Part shown: positions 1 to 9,720 of the stretch, one piece after another
Numbering within the stretch: position 1 is the stretch's first letter
Layout: each line of letters begins with the position of its first letter
NCBI GenBank assembly: GCA_019914945.1
Contig: CM034112.1
Location: 6,642,001 to 6,706,000 of the forward strand
Source of the DNA: Typha latifolia
Lineage: Eukaryota > Streptophyta > Magnoliopsida > Poales > Typhaceae
Direction of reading: 5' to 3'
Length of the DNA stretch: 64,000 nucleotides
Translations under genes and position numbers: made by a program
The notes under the pieces: model-generated
The model's database searches: none
What the model was told of the DNA's origin: nothing
The model's input: the letters and a program-made list of their open reading frames with translations, nothing else

Positions 1-940
1 CGGTATCCACATGCCCAAAAGGATGAGATCACACAATTGGTACGAGAGATGTTGGACAAGGCATCATTCAGCCAAGCCATAGCACCTACTCTTCGCCAGG
101 GCTACTAGTGCGGAAGAAAGACAACTCATAGTGCTTCTGCATGGATTACCGAGCACTGAATGCCATCACCATCAAGGACCGGTATCCGATAATGGTTATC
201 GAGGAATTATTGGATGAGTTAGCTGGTGCCACCATCTTCACCAAGCTAGATTTGTGAGCCGGCTATCACCAAATCAGGGTCTGAGGAGCCGACGTTCATA
301 AGACACGGGCATTACAAGTTCATTGTAATGCCCTTTCGCTTGACAAATGCCCTGGCAACTTTGGAAGGGCTGATGAATGATGTATTTCGCCCACTCCTTC
401 GATGGTATGTTTTGGTGTTTTTTGACGATATCCTCGTTTTCAATCAATCGAGAGAGGAGCACATACACCACCTACGGACAGTCATTGACATATTATAGGC
501 GCACAGGCTGAAGGTGAAGAAAAGCAAGTGCCTTTAGGGGCTACCACGAGTTGAGTACCTAGGGCACTTCATCTCTTCCACAGGTGTGGAGGCTGATCTC
601 GCGAAGGCGGCTTGCAGGATGCGTTGGCCACGACCAAAGACGCCCAAGGAGCTCCAAGGCTTCCTCAACCTCACCGACTACTACTGTCAATTCATCCAAG
701 ACTATGGGAAGATTGCAGCCCCACTGATTGCCCTACTCTGCAAAGGTAGGTTGGAGAGGGACGATAAGGCAGAACGTACATTCGAAGAACTTAAGCAAGC
801 CATGACCGAGACGCCTGTGTTAGCCCTACCAGATTTCACCAAGACCTTTGTTATCGAGTGTGACGCATCAGGGTTAGGGATCAGCGCAATTTTGATGCAA
901 GAAGAGTGACCGATAGCCTACATGAGCAAGGCCCTCTTGC
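1..940 (+). pseudogene. Ty3/gypsy reverse transcriptase-RNase H fragment
   Basis: Degraded pol of a chromovirus-like Ty3 element. In broken frames one reads the RT fingers (YPHAQKDEI), the palm with VLVFFDDILVF (the F-x-D-D form of the catalytic motif, near 410-440), the connection VEYLGHFIS, and from 586 to 909 an open stretch with PKTPKELQGFLNLTDYY and the start of RNase H (KTFVIECDASG). Stops and frameshifts interrupt it before and after this stretch, and the rest of RNase H and the integrase are missing. The 5' part lies outside the window. It is closely similar to the pol fragments at 8990-9720 and 46676-48179, so all three are one family. Not functional. Confidence 0.9.
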
Positions 941-1275
941 ATTGGGCTCGATTGATCGAGTCTATTTATCTTTTAATTATTTCATGATGTAAGCCTTTTA
1001 GGCAAGTCTATTTAGTGACGTGAGCCATTAAAGCAAGTCCAAATAAGTCATGACAGCCCTTATGGCAAGTGTAGTTAAGTCAAGTAAGCCTTTAAGGCAA
1101 GTCCAATTTAAGTCATGTAAGCCTTTAAGGCAAATCCTAATTCAAGCGGTTTGAGCCTTTAGGGCTAGTCGTAGTGGTACTTGTTGTAACCGACCTCTAT
1201 ATATAGAGGGGTTGGGCTGCTTTGTTAAGCATCCAAGCATTGAGAAAGTATTCTAGCCTTAAGTTTATCTTAGGT
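941..1275 (+). repeat. Partial LTR, type B
   Basis: LTR fragment lacking its first ~40 bp. It shows the family signature GATCGAGTCTATTTATC, several copies of a GCCTTTAAGGC-like palindrome spaced about 33 bp apart (1000-1160), and the TATA box CTCTATATATAGAG near 1196-1209. It stops in the middle of the transcribed part and is joined to a chromodomain tail, so a large internal deletion probably removed everything between a 5' LTR and the pol end. Confidence 0.75.
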
Positions 1276-1414
1276 CGGTTAGGTAGAAGATTGATCACAT
1301 AAAAAGTGGTCTAACAGACCAACGGGAGATTCGACTTGGGATCTGCATTCGAGTTGATGCTGCACTTTCCAAACTTCTCACCTTGAGGACAAGGTGGTCG
1401 AAAGCGTAGTGGAG
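1276..1414 (+). pseudogene. Integrase chromodomain tail and polypurine tract
   Basis: Last ~40 codons of a Ty3 pol. Residues such as RLIT and the run around DLGS-FELM match the better kept copy at 38070-38190. It ends in the usual CACCTTGAGGACAAGGTGG, followed by a purine-rich tract directly before the LTR start at 1415. Contains stops; only the end of the gene is present. Confidence 0.7.
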
Positions 1415-1887
1415 TGATGTGATCCGGGTTTAATAGGATCGATTCACGGGGACATTAGGCTCGATTGATCGAGTCTAGTTGTCCTTTAATTATTTCATCA
1501 TTTGAGCCCTTAAGGTAAGTCTAGTTAAATCAAGTAAGGCAAGTCCAATTATGTTATTAAGCCTTTAAGGCAAATCCTAATTCGAGCTGTGTCAGCTTTT
1601 AGGGCTAGTCACTGTGGGACTCATTGTACCCAACCTCTATATATAGAGGGGTTGGGCTCTATTGACCATCCAAGCATTGAGAAATTATTCTAGCTTTGAG
1701 TTTATCTTAAGAGTTAACCTAGATGTATAAGTAAATTAATATCCCTTCATCACGGCCATCACTGCCCATCATCATCCTCACCATCATCACCACCGCATCC
1801 CTCCTTCCACCCTCTCCGTCTACCATCATTCACCCTAATTGAAGCCTACACTCTCTTGTTGCGGATCATCTCTAGTGGTTTGTAACA
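1415..1887 (+). repeat. 3' LTR, type B, complete
   Basis: Starts TGATGTGATCC after the polypurine tract and ends TTTGTAACA, so both ends carry TG...CA. Length about 473 bp. The TATA box CTCTATATATAGAG lies at 1635-1648. No primer binding site follows, which fits a 3' LTR. The U5 part (CCATCATTCACCCTAATTG) recurs in other copies. Confidence 0.8.
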
Positions 1888-2570
1888 TCTGCCACATGGA
1901 GGGGTGCTCCACTATGGCATCGGTTTCATGACCCCATGGTTCGAACCATTTCCTACCCTATCCATAGGTGGCTCGGGCAAATCTTTGGCCACGGGTCGCT
2001 CAAGCCCTATTCTTGCTGCAAGCCGTTCATGCAGGGGTCTACCCTGCTCTATTTAATGCCAAACCATAGCTGCGCGTGGCTCGATCCAAGCCCTAGGCTC
2101 AAGTGGTTCAGGGCAAGCCATTGGTGTTGTCAGGTCAAACCAAGCCCTTGCCGTTGGATGGGTGGAGTTTCAGTGCACTGAGCTCCATCCTGTGCGCTTA
2201 ACCCTGGTGGGTTCGGCCATTTTGGTGCACGCCCAAGAGATGGGTCCACCCCAAACCCTACAACATCCTCCTCTTCAACCGGTTTAACGCTCATCGGTTT
2301 GGAGCCACAACACTCCTCTCTATTTGTTCTCGTGGTGTCCATTCATCACGGAGTTTATGAACAGTGGACACCATCTCAGCCATGAATGCATGTATTTATT
2401 GATTGCAAGGATTGCAACACCTCCGGCTGATCTGTGGAGAGTGGTGGGATCAACGATTATAGCGATGGACATGTGTTCTCGAGTAGTTGGGTAGTCGTCA
2501 CCGACGGTGGATCCCTGACCATAGAAGTCTCCCCGGTTGCACTTGCCGCCATCATTCACCCTAATCAAGG
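1888..2570 (-). pseudogene. Inverted gag leader of the type-B family
   Basis: On the minus strand this reads the same gag N-terminal region as 3262-3640 on the plus strand, including GFGVDPSLGRA and the following Pro/Trp-rich segment. The conceptual frame is short (2342 down to 2130) and broken. It lies directly between a plus-strand 3' LTR (ends 1887) and a plus-strand 5' LTR (from about 2571), so it is an inverted piece of the same family and not part of either neighbour's reading direction. Confidence 0.7.
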
Positions 2571-3115
2571 CCTAAATTGGACTCAATTGATCGAGTCTAT
2601 TTATCCTCATTATGTTAGCCTTTTTGGGAAGTCTAGTTTAGTCATGTGCTTAAGACAAGTCCAAATAGGTCATGACAGCCTTTGAAACAAGTCTTATTAA
2701 TTCAAGTAAGCCTTTAAGGCAAGTTCAATTAAGTCAAGTAAGCTTTTTAGGCAAGTCTAATTAAGTCATGTAAGCCTTTAAGGCAAATCCTAACTCGTGT
2801 AGTCTCAGCCTTTAGGACTAGTCCTAGTGAGACTCAGTGTACTCAACCTCTATTTATAGAGGGGCTGAGCTCCTTTATTAATCATCCAAGCATTAAGAAA
2901 TTATTCTAGCCTTGAGTTTATCTTAGGAGTAAGAGTATGATAATGTAAGATTAGAAGTAAATTAATCTCCCTTCGTTATTGCCATTGCTGCCCATCATCT
3001 TCCTCACCATCACCAGTGCCATCATCCCTCCTTCCACCCTCTCCATCTGCCATCATTCATCCTAATTGAAGCTTACACTCCCTTGCTGCGGATCTTCTCT
3101 ACTTTGTCCGTAACA
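2571..3115 (+). repeat. 5' LTR, type B, missing its first ~40 bp
   Basis: Matches the LTR at 1415 from the GATCGAGTC motif onward and ends TTTGTCCGTAACA, followed at once by a primer binding site. It contains the palindrome array (2650-2800) and the TATA-like CTCTATTTATAGAG near 2847. The left boundary is a junction with the inverted gag leader. Confidence 0.75.
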
Positions 3116-3118
3116 ATT

Positions 3119-3131
3119 TGGTATCAGAGCC
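3119..3131 (+). other. Primer binding site (tRNA initiator Met)
   Basis: TGGTATCAGAGCC, complementary to the 3' end of plant initiator tRNA-Met, three bases after the LTR end. It fixes the 5' LTR boundary and the start of the internal region. Confidence 0.85.
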
Positions 3132-4207
3132 ATTGTTATCCTAAGACTGGATTACAACCACACAAGGGATCCACCGCTACCGACAACTACTAGACTACCC
3201 AAGAACACAAGTCCACCACCGGAACCGCCGACCCCACCACCCTCGGTAGCTTAGTCCGGAGGTGCTGCAATCCTTGCAATCAATACAAGCATTCATGGTT
3301 GAGATGGTGTCTGCTATTCACAAACACCGTGATGAACAGACACAAGCACAAATAGAGACGAGTGTTGTGGCTCCTGAACCAATGACTTCTAAGACGATTG
3401 TAGAGGAGTATGTCATAGGGTTTGGAGTGGACCCATCCCATAGGCATGCACACCAATCAAACCCACCAAGGTTAGGCGCACGAGATGGAGTTCGACGCAC
3501 TAAAACTCCACCACATCCAATGGCTAGGGCTTGGTCTGACCCGACAACTCCTAGAGCATGGCCCGAACCACCCGCACCCAAGGCTTGGACCAAGCCTCCT
3601 ATAGCTAGGATTTGGCGCGAAAAAGAGCAAGGTAGACCCTAGCATGAACCGCATGCAAAAGAACAGGGCTTGAGCGACCTACATTTAGAGATTGGCCTAA
3701 GCCACCTATGGCTAGGGCAGGCAATAGTCCAAACCAATGGATCATGGAGCCGATGCCACAGTAGGCCCCCATCCACGTGGCAGAAGGGACCCACGCAAGG
3801 AACGACGACATGCCATGCATGAAGATGGGCCAGTTGTAGGAGCTCAAGTTCGAACCATACAACTTGATTTCCCTAAGTTTCCTGGAGGCAGTCCACTAGA
3901 CTAGCTCTATCGAGAGGATCAGTTCTTCACCTACCAAGGGACCCCAGACCACTAGAAATTCCTAATAGCCTAGTTCCACCTGGACGATGTCGCGATCAAA
4001 TGGTTCCAAGCGGCACAACCAACTCAACCATTTCTGTCTTGGGATGAGTTTGCATCTGCCATATGTACTCCTCGATTTGATCCGAGTATGAAGACTTTCA
4101 AGCAATCTTGATTAAGCTAACTCAGCGGAGCAAGGTCCAAGCTTATCAAGAAGACTTTGAGAGAATTTGCATCGTGTAACGGCTTGGTCAGACTCAGCCC
4201 TCCGCAG
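3132..4207 (+). pseudogene. Ty3/gypsy gag fragment
   Basis: Leader and gag of the type-B family. The open part at 3262-3642 gives a low-complexity N-terminus rich in Pro, Ala and Trp (MARAWSDPTTPRAWPEPP). From about 3850, frames broken by stops give the Retrotrans_gag domain with DFPKFPGGSPLD, FHLDDVAIKWFQ and SWDEFASAIC. The sequence stops inside the gag domain where an LTR of another type begins at 4208. No zinc knuckle or pol remains. Confidence 0.8.
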
Positions 4208-4775
4208 TGTTACGATCCGACCATGTGGGTTAGTTAAGTCAAGTCAAGTCTATTTATCTTTTAATTATTTCATGATGTAAGCCTTTTAGGCAGGTCTAGT
4301 AATGTAAGCCATTAAGGCAAGTCAAAATTAGTCATGAGAACTCTTAAGGCAAGTCTAGTTAAGGAAAGTCCAAATAAGTCACGACAACCCTTAAGGCAAG
4401 CCTAATTAAGTCAAGTAAACCTTTAAGGGAAGTCCAATTAAGTCATGTAAGCATTTAAGACAAGTCCTAATTCGAGTCGTGTCAGCCTTTAGGGCTAAGT
4501 CCGAGTAGGATTTATTGTACCCCACCTATATATCTATAGTGTGGCAGGGTTTCTTTGTTAATCATCCAATAATCCAAGTATCCAAGAATTGAGAATTAAT
4601 TGAGTTATTTTCTTATTACCGTATTTACCACTTTATCATAGTCGTTAGATTATTTTTACCTTTTTAGGGGTAGATCATAGCCGTAGATCCTCCAAAGTTT
4701 TCAAACCCTAGCCACCTCCTACCTCCAGCAGCCACCTCCTACCTCCAGGAGCCACCCTACAATACAGCCGTCCAC
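4208..4775 (+). repeat. LTR type C, truncated at its 3' end
   Basis: Starts TGTTACGATCCGACC, like the complete solo copy at 39120 (TGTTATGATCTGATC). It contains the GCCTTTAAGGC-like array (4275-4480), a TATA region near 4525, and the purine-poor CCACCTCC stretch with a local duplication at 4713-4745. It breaks off near 4775, before the usual CCATAACA end. Confidence 0.7.
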
Positions 4776-5048
4776 TGGTCGCTGGATATCCCTCATCAGG
4801 AATCCTCATCGGTGGTGAAGGAGATGATCCGAAACCGCGAATTTCGACACTTGGGCTGCCTTTCACCAGCTCCCTTTGCAACCACCGTGAGTCGGCAACT
4901 AAGAAGAAATCGCATATGGCCTCCAGCGATCTTCTACCATTCTCCTCGGTCAATCGACAGTCGACCACGACAGCTTCGTCACCGGTGATGACGTTGCAGC
5001 TCCCTGCCAAGCTACAACTCAAAAGGAGAAGGCCACAATCTTCCACCC
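4776..5048 (+). other. Remnant of gag C-terminus
   Basis: Short stretch between the truncated LTR and the open frame at 5049. One frame shows a segment resembling the Pro-Ala-x-Leu-Gln linker that precedes the gag zinc knuckle, but no CCHC motif is left. The 5' LTR, primer binding site and most of gag of the element that follows are missing. Confidence 0.4.
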
Positions 5049-7025
5049 ATGGCAGCTGAAAGTGCAGATGTGGCTGGACATCGAGGAGAAGAAGTTGAGG
5101 AGCAACAACACGTGGAGGACACTATGGCCGAAATCTCCCTCCACACCTATTCGGGGACAGCTGCACCAAAGACCTTGCGGGTGAACGGTGTAGTCAAGAA
5201 GACCACAGTGAGAATCTTGATTGACACCGGGTCCACCCACAACTTTATTGACCTGAGGCTCCTTAGGAAGATTGGGCTCGAGTCTGAACCCACGGAAGGG
5301 TTCGATGTGACGATTGGAGATGGCACCACATTGCGAGCGGATTCTATTTGTGGAGGTGCAGAATTGAAGGTGCAAGGCCAAACTTTCACATTGGATCTTT
5401 ATCCATTGGCCTTGCAAGGTGCCGATATTGTTTTAGGGACCCAATGGCTTCGGAGCTTGGGGCCCGTGACCTTTGATTTTACAAGCCTCACATTGACTTT
5501 TTGGAGAGATGATCAGAGAGTGTTGTTGGATGGAAGTAAACCGCTGCTTGAACTTCCAAAAGAAAGGGGGCTCGCTTCTTTCTCGGCACCCACTTTTCCT
5601 TTCTTTTCAGATCTACGAAGAGCCAGTGCAGAGGATAGTGATCTGGTCCGACTCATGGAGGAGTTGAGAGAGAACCCCTCAAGCAACCCCGAGCACGAGG
5701 AGCGCAATGGGTTAGTACTAGAGCATGGACGAATTAAGGTACCCCGAAACGAAGAGCTACGGAGGCTATTGATGGCACACTTCCATGATACTCCTATAGC
5801 AGGTCATGAAGGGGTATTACGTACTTACAAGCGGCTGGCCCAAAACTGTACTTGGACTGGGATGAAGACGGACGTGAAGAAGTATGTGCGTGAATGTCAA
5901 ATCTGCCAACGAGCCAAATCGGAGGCACTCAAGCCTAGCGGGCTACTGCAACCACTACCGATACCAGAGCGTATTTGGGAGGATATCTCCATGGACTTCA
6001 TTGAGGGGCTGCCGGAGGTTCGAGGACAATCGGTGGTGTTTGTTGTGGTGGATAGACTGAGCAAGTATGCACATTTCATAACATTGTCTCACCCGTTTTC
6101 AGCAAAAAGGGTTGCTGAAATTTTTGTTCGGGAAGTGGCACGCTTGCATGGGATGCCTAGGACGATCGTGTCAGACCGGGATCGCATCTTCATAAGTGAG
6201 TTTTGGTCCGAGTTCTTCAGATTGCAAGGGACTCAAATCAATCTTAGTTCAGCTTATCACCCCGAGACGGATGGCCAAACCGAGGTGGTGAATCGTGGAC
6301 TAGAGCAATACTTGCGATGCTTTGTGGCGGATCGACCAAAGGATTGGGTCAAATTTCTTCCCTGGGCTGAGTGGTCATACAATACCGCTCATCACTCAAG
6401 CATTGGCATGACCCCATTTGAGGCGGTTTATGGGCGCACTCCCCCTGTCTTGCGTGCCTACGATAGACTCGCGGCGACGGATAGGACTGAGCTTGACTTG
6501 GAGCTTGCTGATCGAGATGAAACATTGAGACGGCTCAAGACTCACCTAGCCACAGCACAAAACCGCATGAAGCAAAAGCATGACAAAGGCAGACGTGAGC
6601 GAGAATTTGAGGTGGATCAATTGGTGTTCGTTCGAGCTCAACCGTATCGACAATCCACATTGAGGCCAATTTTGAACCAAAAGTTGGGATACAAGTACTA
6701 TGGTCCGTACCGAGTGCTACAACGAATCGGTCCAGTAGCTTACCGATTGGACCTACCTGAAGGAACCAGGATACATCCCGTCTTCCATGTCTCGGCATTG
6801 AAGGCCCAGATCGGGCCTAACCATGTAGTGGGTTCGACCTTACCCGAACCAATGGAGGAAGATGGCTCCAATGAGCCGGTTCGAGTCCTAAGTCGTAGGA
6901 GAAGACGCCAAGGATCCAGATTAGAGACTGAAGTGCTGATTGAGTGGCTGGGCAAACCTACTGACGAGTCTACATGGGAGCTAGAGACAGACATCATGGA
7001 TCGCTTCCCAAATTTCAAACCTTGA
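5049..7025 (+). CDS. Protease-integrase-chromodomain polyprotein lacking RT and RNase H
   Basis: An uninterrupted 658-codon frame. Domains in order: aspartic protease around residues 50-160 with active site LIDTGSTHNF and GTQWLRSLGPVTFDF; a linker; integrase zinc finger around 245-295 (HFHDTPIAGHEG, CQICQRAK); catalytic core with MDFIEGLP, IVSDRDRIF and HPETDGQTEVVNR, so the D-D-E residues are all present; the GPY/F-like segment (YYGPYRVLQRIGPVAYRL); and a C-terminal chromodomain (EVLIEWLGKPTDESTWE). Normal Ty3 pol has RT and RNase H (roughly 500 residues) between protease and integrase. Here protease passes in frame into the pre-integrase linker near residue 165. A purine-rich tract and the 3' LTR follow. 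It is one of few long open retroelement frames in the window. It could be a non-autonomous element using RT in trans, or a recent deletion. ATG at 5049 is the first in frame; the true start may differ because gag is lost. Confidence 0.85.
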   Translation: MAAESADVAGHRGEEVEEQQHVEDTMAEISLHTYSGTAAPKTLRVNGVVKKTTVRILIDTGSTHNFIDLRLLRKIGLESEPTEGFDVTIGDGTTLRADSICGGAELKVQGQTFTLDLYPLALQGADIVLGTQWLRSLGPVTFDFTSLTLTFWRDDQRVLLDGSKPLLELPKERGLASFSAPTFPFFSDLRRASAEDSDLVRLMEELRENPSSNPEHEERNGLVLEHGRIKVPRNEELRRLLMAHFHDTPIAGHEGVLRTYKRLAQNCTWTGMKTDVKKYVRECQICQRAKSEALKPSGLLQPLPIPERIWEDISMDFIEGLPEVRGQSVVFVVVDRLSKYAHFITLSHPFSAKRVAEIFVREVARLHGMPRTIVSDRDRIFISEFWSEFFRLQGTQINLSSAYHPETDGQTEVVNRGLEQYLRCFVADRPKDWVKFLPWAEWSYNTAHHSSIGMTPFEAVYGRTPPVLRAYDRLAATDRTELDLELADRDETLRRLKTHLATAQNRMKQKHDKGRREREFEVDQLVFVRAQPYRQSTLRPILNQKLGYKYYGPYRVLQRIGPVAYRLDLPEGTRIHPVFHVSALKAQIGPNHVVGSTLPEPMEEDGSNEPVRVLSRRRRRQGSRLETEVLIEWLGKPTDESTWELETDIMDRFPNFKP

Positions 7026-7052
7026 GGACAAGGTTGCGGAAGCGTGGTGGAT

Positions 7053-7708
7053 TGATACGATTCGGACTTCACCGACGTCGTCTCGAGTTTGGATTTGTTT
7101 TAGGATAAGATTGAGTTTTAGGATAAGATTGTGTTTTAGGATAAGATTGAGTTTTAGGATAAGATTGTGTTTTAGGATAAGATTGAGTTGTTGGTTAGCC
7201 TATAAAAGTATGTGTAGGGCAACCAAAATTTATTATTGATTATTGAGAATTGAGTTTGCCTTGCCTCCTTCGTCTTCTTCGCTCCCGTTCCCTCAATCTC
7301 CCCGGCGACGCCGCTTCTAATCTCCCTCGACAGGCCAATCACCCTAGTCCCTTAGGAGTGGCCCTCTTCTCCCCCTTCTTCCAATTTATCCATCGCTATC
7401 CCTAACCTTTCCATCATCCATAACCCTTCCACCATCACTTTTCCACCGGTGCCACCCCATCAACACCGGCCCTCGACAATCCACCATTACCTAGGATTTC
7501 GTGCCTTCATCCACGGAATCCAAAAACAGAGTATCCTGACGTTCGTCCACTAAACGAACGATATCTCGAGATCCCCAACTCCGATTCGCCTGAAACTAGA
7601 TCCGTTGGAAAGCTCTTTTCCGGGCCTACAACATATCAAAATTTCACAGCGATCCAACGGCGGGATATTTCGGGATCTTATCTCAAAGTTCCGTGCAAGA
7701 TCGTAACA
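7053..7708 (+). repeat. LTR type D shared by two elements
   Basis: Starts TGATACGATTCGG after a purine-rich tract (3' LTR of the protease-integrase element) and ends GATCGTAACA followed by a primer binding site (5' LTR of the next element). Length 656 bp. It carries five 18-bp direct repeats (unit TTTTAGGATAAGATTGAG, 7097-7186) and a TATA box (TATAAAAG, 7201-7208). Having internal sequence on both sides is what unequal recombination between LTRs leaves behind. Confidence 0.85.
7201..7208 (+). promoter_or_regulatory. LTR TATA box
   Basis: TATAAAAG just downstream of the five 18-bp repeats, at the position expected for the U3 promoter of LTR type D. The related LTR at 34105-34862 has TCTATAAATA at 34291-34300. 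Confidence 0.6.
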
Positions 7709-7800
7709 ATCTGGTATCAGAGCCATAGCACCAAAAGAGGGTTCGTATCAAGCTGGTATCAGAGCCTATAGCCGAGGAAGGATCGTATCATAGTGGGTTT
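7709..7800 (+). other. Duplicated primer binding site and LTR end
   Basis: TGGTATCAGAGCC occurs at 7712-7724 and again at 7754-7766, 42 bp apart. Each is preceded by an LTR-end-like sequence (GATCGTAACA, then GTTCGTATCA), and a third end, GATCGTATCA, sits at 7781-7790. This is a small tandem duplication of the LTR-end/primer-site module. Confidence 0.75.
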
Positions 7801-9720
7801 GATCAAGAAGCACCGAGTTTCGATTATCGACTCAGACAGCACACATAATTTCAATAATGAGAATTTGGTGTGACAAATTAGGTTGCGGATGACTCCAACC
7901 ATCGGGTTCGATGTTGATGTGCCTCATGTTGGGTCATTGGCTCCTAGTTCTGGGCCAATTACTCGTTCCAAGTTCAAGGCTTTCCAAACTACTCTTGAGC
8001 AACTCCTTGTAGAGAAAATGGGCGGTATAGAAGACTTGACAAAGAACAAAGAGGAGATCAAGCATAAAGGGACCACTTTGCTCGTTTATGAGACTAACTA
8101 ACTTGGGTTACATCTGTGCATGATTCAGCCTATTTTAGGACCAAAAGAATATGGATTAAGTTTTCATTTTTCGTTCATGTTTTAGTGTCTTTTCAATTCC
8201 TTGACTTAGTAAGTGTGCTGGCCATTTATTATCTTTTGGGATGTGTAATCTGTTTGGCCTTGAAAAGGCTTGTTTTGGAAGTGGAATGGACATGAAAGGA
8301 GTTCAAAAATTCTCTTGCTTAAGAGTCAAGAAATTCTTATCTAAACCTTAGTTTAGTGGCGAATTTATCAATTCTTATCACTCACCTTCTTCTCCTTCTT
8401 GAGTGTGGCGAATTACCCTAATAGAATTTGTTTGTAGCATTCCAAACTTATCAAATTGAGGCTGTTAGTTCTTTTTTTTTTTAATTACTTCTGAAGCTTT
8501 GTGAAGGCCCATCAGGTGTAGCCATCGGAGATGGCACAGTCTTGCGGACCGAGAGTAGGTGAGATGGAGTTGACGTGCAGATCCAAGGTGAGATGTTCCG
8601 ATTGGACGTGCACCCACTGGCACTCAAGGGGGCCGATGGTCTTAGTTCAATGGCTTCAGGGCTTAAGTCCAATCCTAGTTGATTTCGGCATGATGCGGAT
8701 GAACTTCGAGTATGAGGGAAGACTAATTCGACTCAAAGGGTTGCGGCCGGACCCTAGAGCTAGCCTTCAAGCTCTAACTGGATTAGCACAAGCCGGCTAA
8801 CATGGCTTGTTCATGCGGTTGGTCTCAACCACGGAGGAGCCGAACTCACATAACACAATAGCCACTGATTTGACCTCACTTCTCTAGGGGTTTGATCAAG
8901 TCTTCGAAGAGTCGCATGGACAACCATCGATCCAAGACCATAATCATTGGATTGAGATCACACCGGGAGCCGGACCAGAAAACATGAGGGCCTAGCAGTA
9001 TCCACATGCTCAAAAGGATGAGATCACATGGCTGGTACAAGACATGTAGGACTAGGGCATCATCTAGCCAAGCCATATAGCAACTACTCTTCGTCGATGC
9101 AACTGGTGCAAAAGGACAACTCATAGAGATTCTGCATGGATTATCGACCACTAAATGGATGATCACCATTAAGGACCGATATCCGATACCGGTTGTCAAG
9201 GAATTATTGGACGAGTTAGCCAGTGCCACCATCTTCACCCAGCCAACGCCACCCATGACGAGTATTATGAGTTCCTTGTAATGCCTTTGGCCTGACCAAT
9301 GCTCGGTAACTTTTCAAGGACTGATGAACGATGTATTTCGCCCACTGCTTTGATGGTCTATTTTGGTGTTTTTCATGACATCCTTATTTGCAGCTGATTG
9401 AGAAAGGAGCACCTACACTGTCAACGGATAATCATTGAGATACTACAAGCACATGGGCTGAAGGTGAAGAAAAATGCAAGTGCCTTGGGGGGGCAGCCAC
9501 GAGTTGAGTACCTGGGGCACTTCATCTCTTCCACAGGTGTGGCTACCGATCTCGCAAAGCTGACTAGCATGTTGCGTCAGCCAAAACCGAAGACGCCCAA
9601 CGAGCTCCAAGGCTTCCTCGGCCTCACTGGCTACTACCAACCGATTCATCCAGGGGTACGAGAAAATTGCAGCCCCACTGACCTCCCTACTCTGCAAAGA
9701 CGGGTTAGAGTAGAACGACA
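7801..9720 (+). pseudogene. Ty3/gypsy protease-RT pseudogene, first part
   Basis: Internal region of the element whose 5' LTR is 7053-7708. Gag is absent: the sequence goes from the primer site into a protease fragment (IKKHRVS, STHNF near 7800-7905). It is interrupted by about 600 bp of other DNA, then resumes at 8511 with AIGDGTVLRT, the end of the protease and, with many stops, RT up to 9720 (VEYLGHFISSTGV, PKTPNELQGFLGLTGYY in the open stretch 9398-9720). The frame continues at 14801 after a nested LTR. Not functional. Confidence 0.8.
7921..8510. other. Foreign insert within protease remnant
   Basis: The protease reading is cut after GFDV (near 7918) and resumes at AIGDG (8511). The insert begins with an open stretch reading GPITRSKFKAFQTTLEQLL, a motif seen near the N-terminus or linker of some plant Ty3 polyproteins. 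It continues with AT-rich DNA and a T tract at 8471-8482. The ends have no clear target duplication. It may be the 3' portion of another retroelement; I do not recognise the family. Confidence 0.5.

Noticed and set aside
3119..3131. Possible tRNA gene fragment
   Set aside because: The tRNA-like bases are only the 13-nt primer binding site after an LTR; no cloverleaf is present. The same holds for the other primer sites.
5019..7072. Minus-strand frames of 60-132 codons opposite the polyprotein
   Set aside because: Shadows of the protease-integrase frame; no start context or domain.
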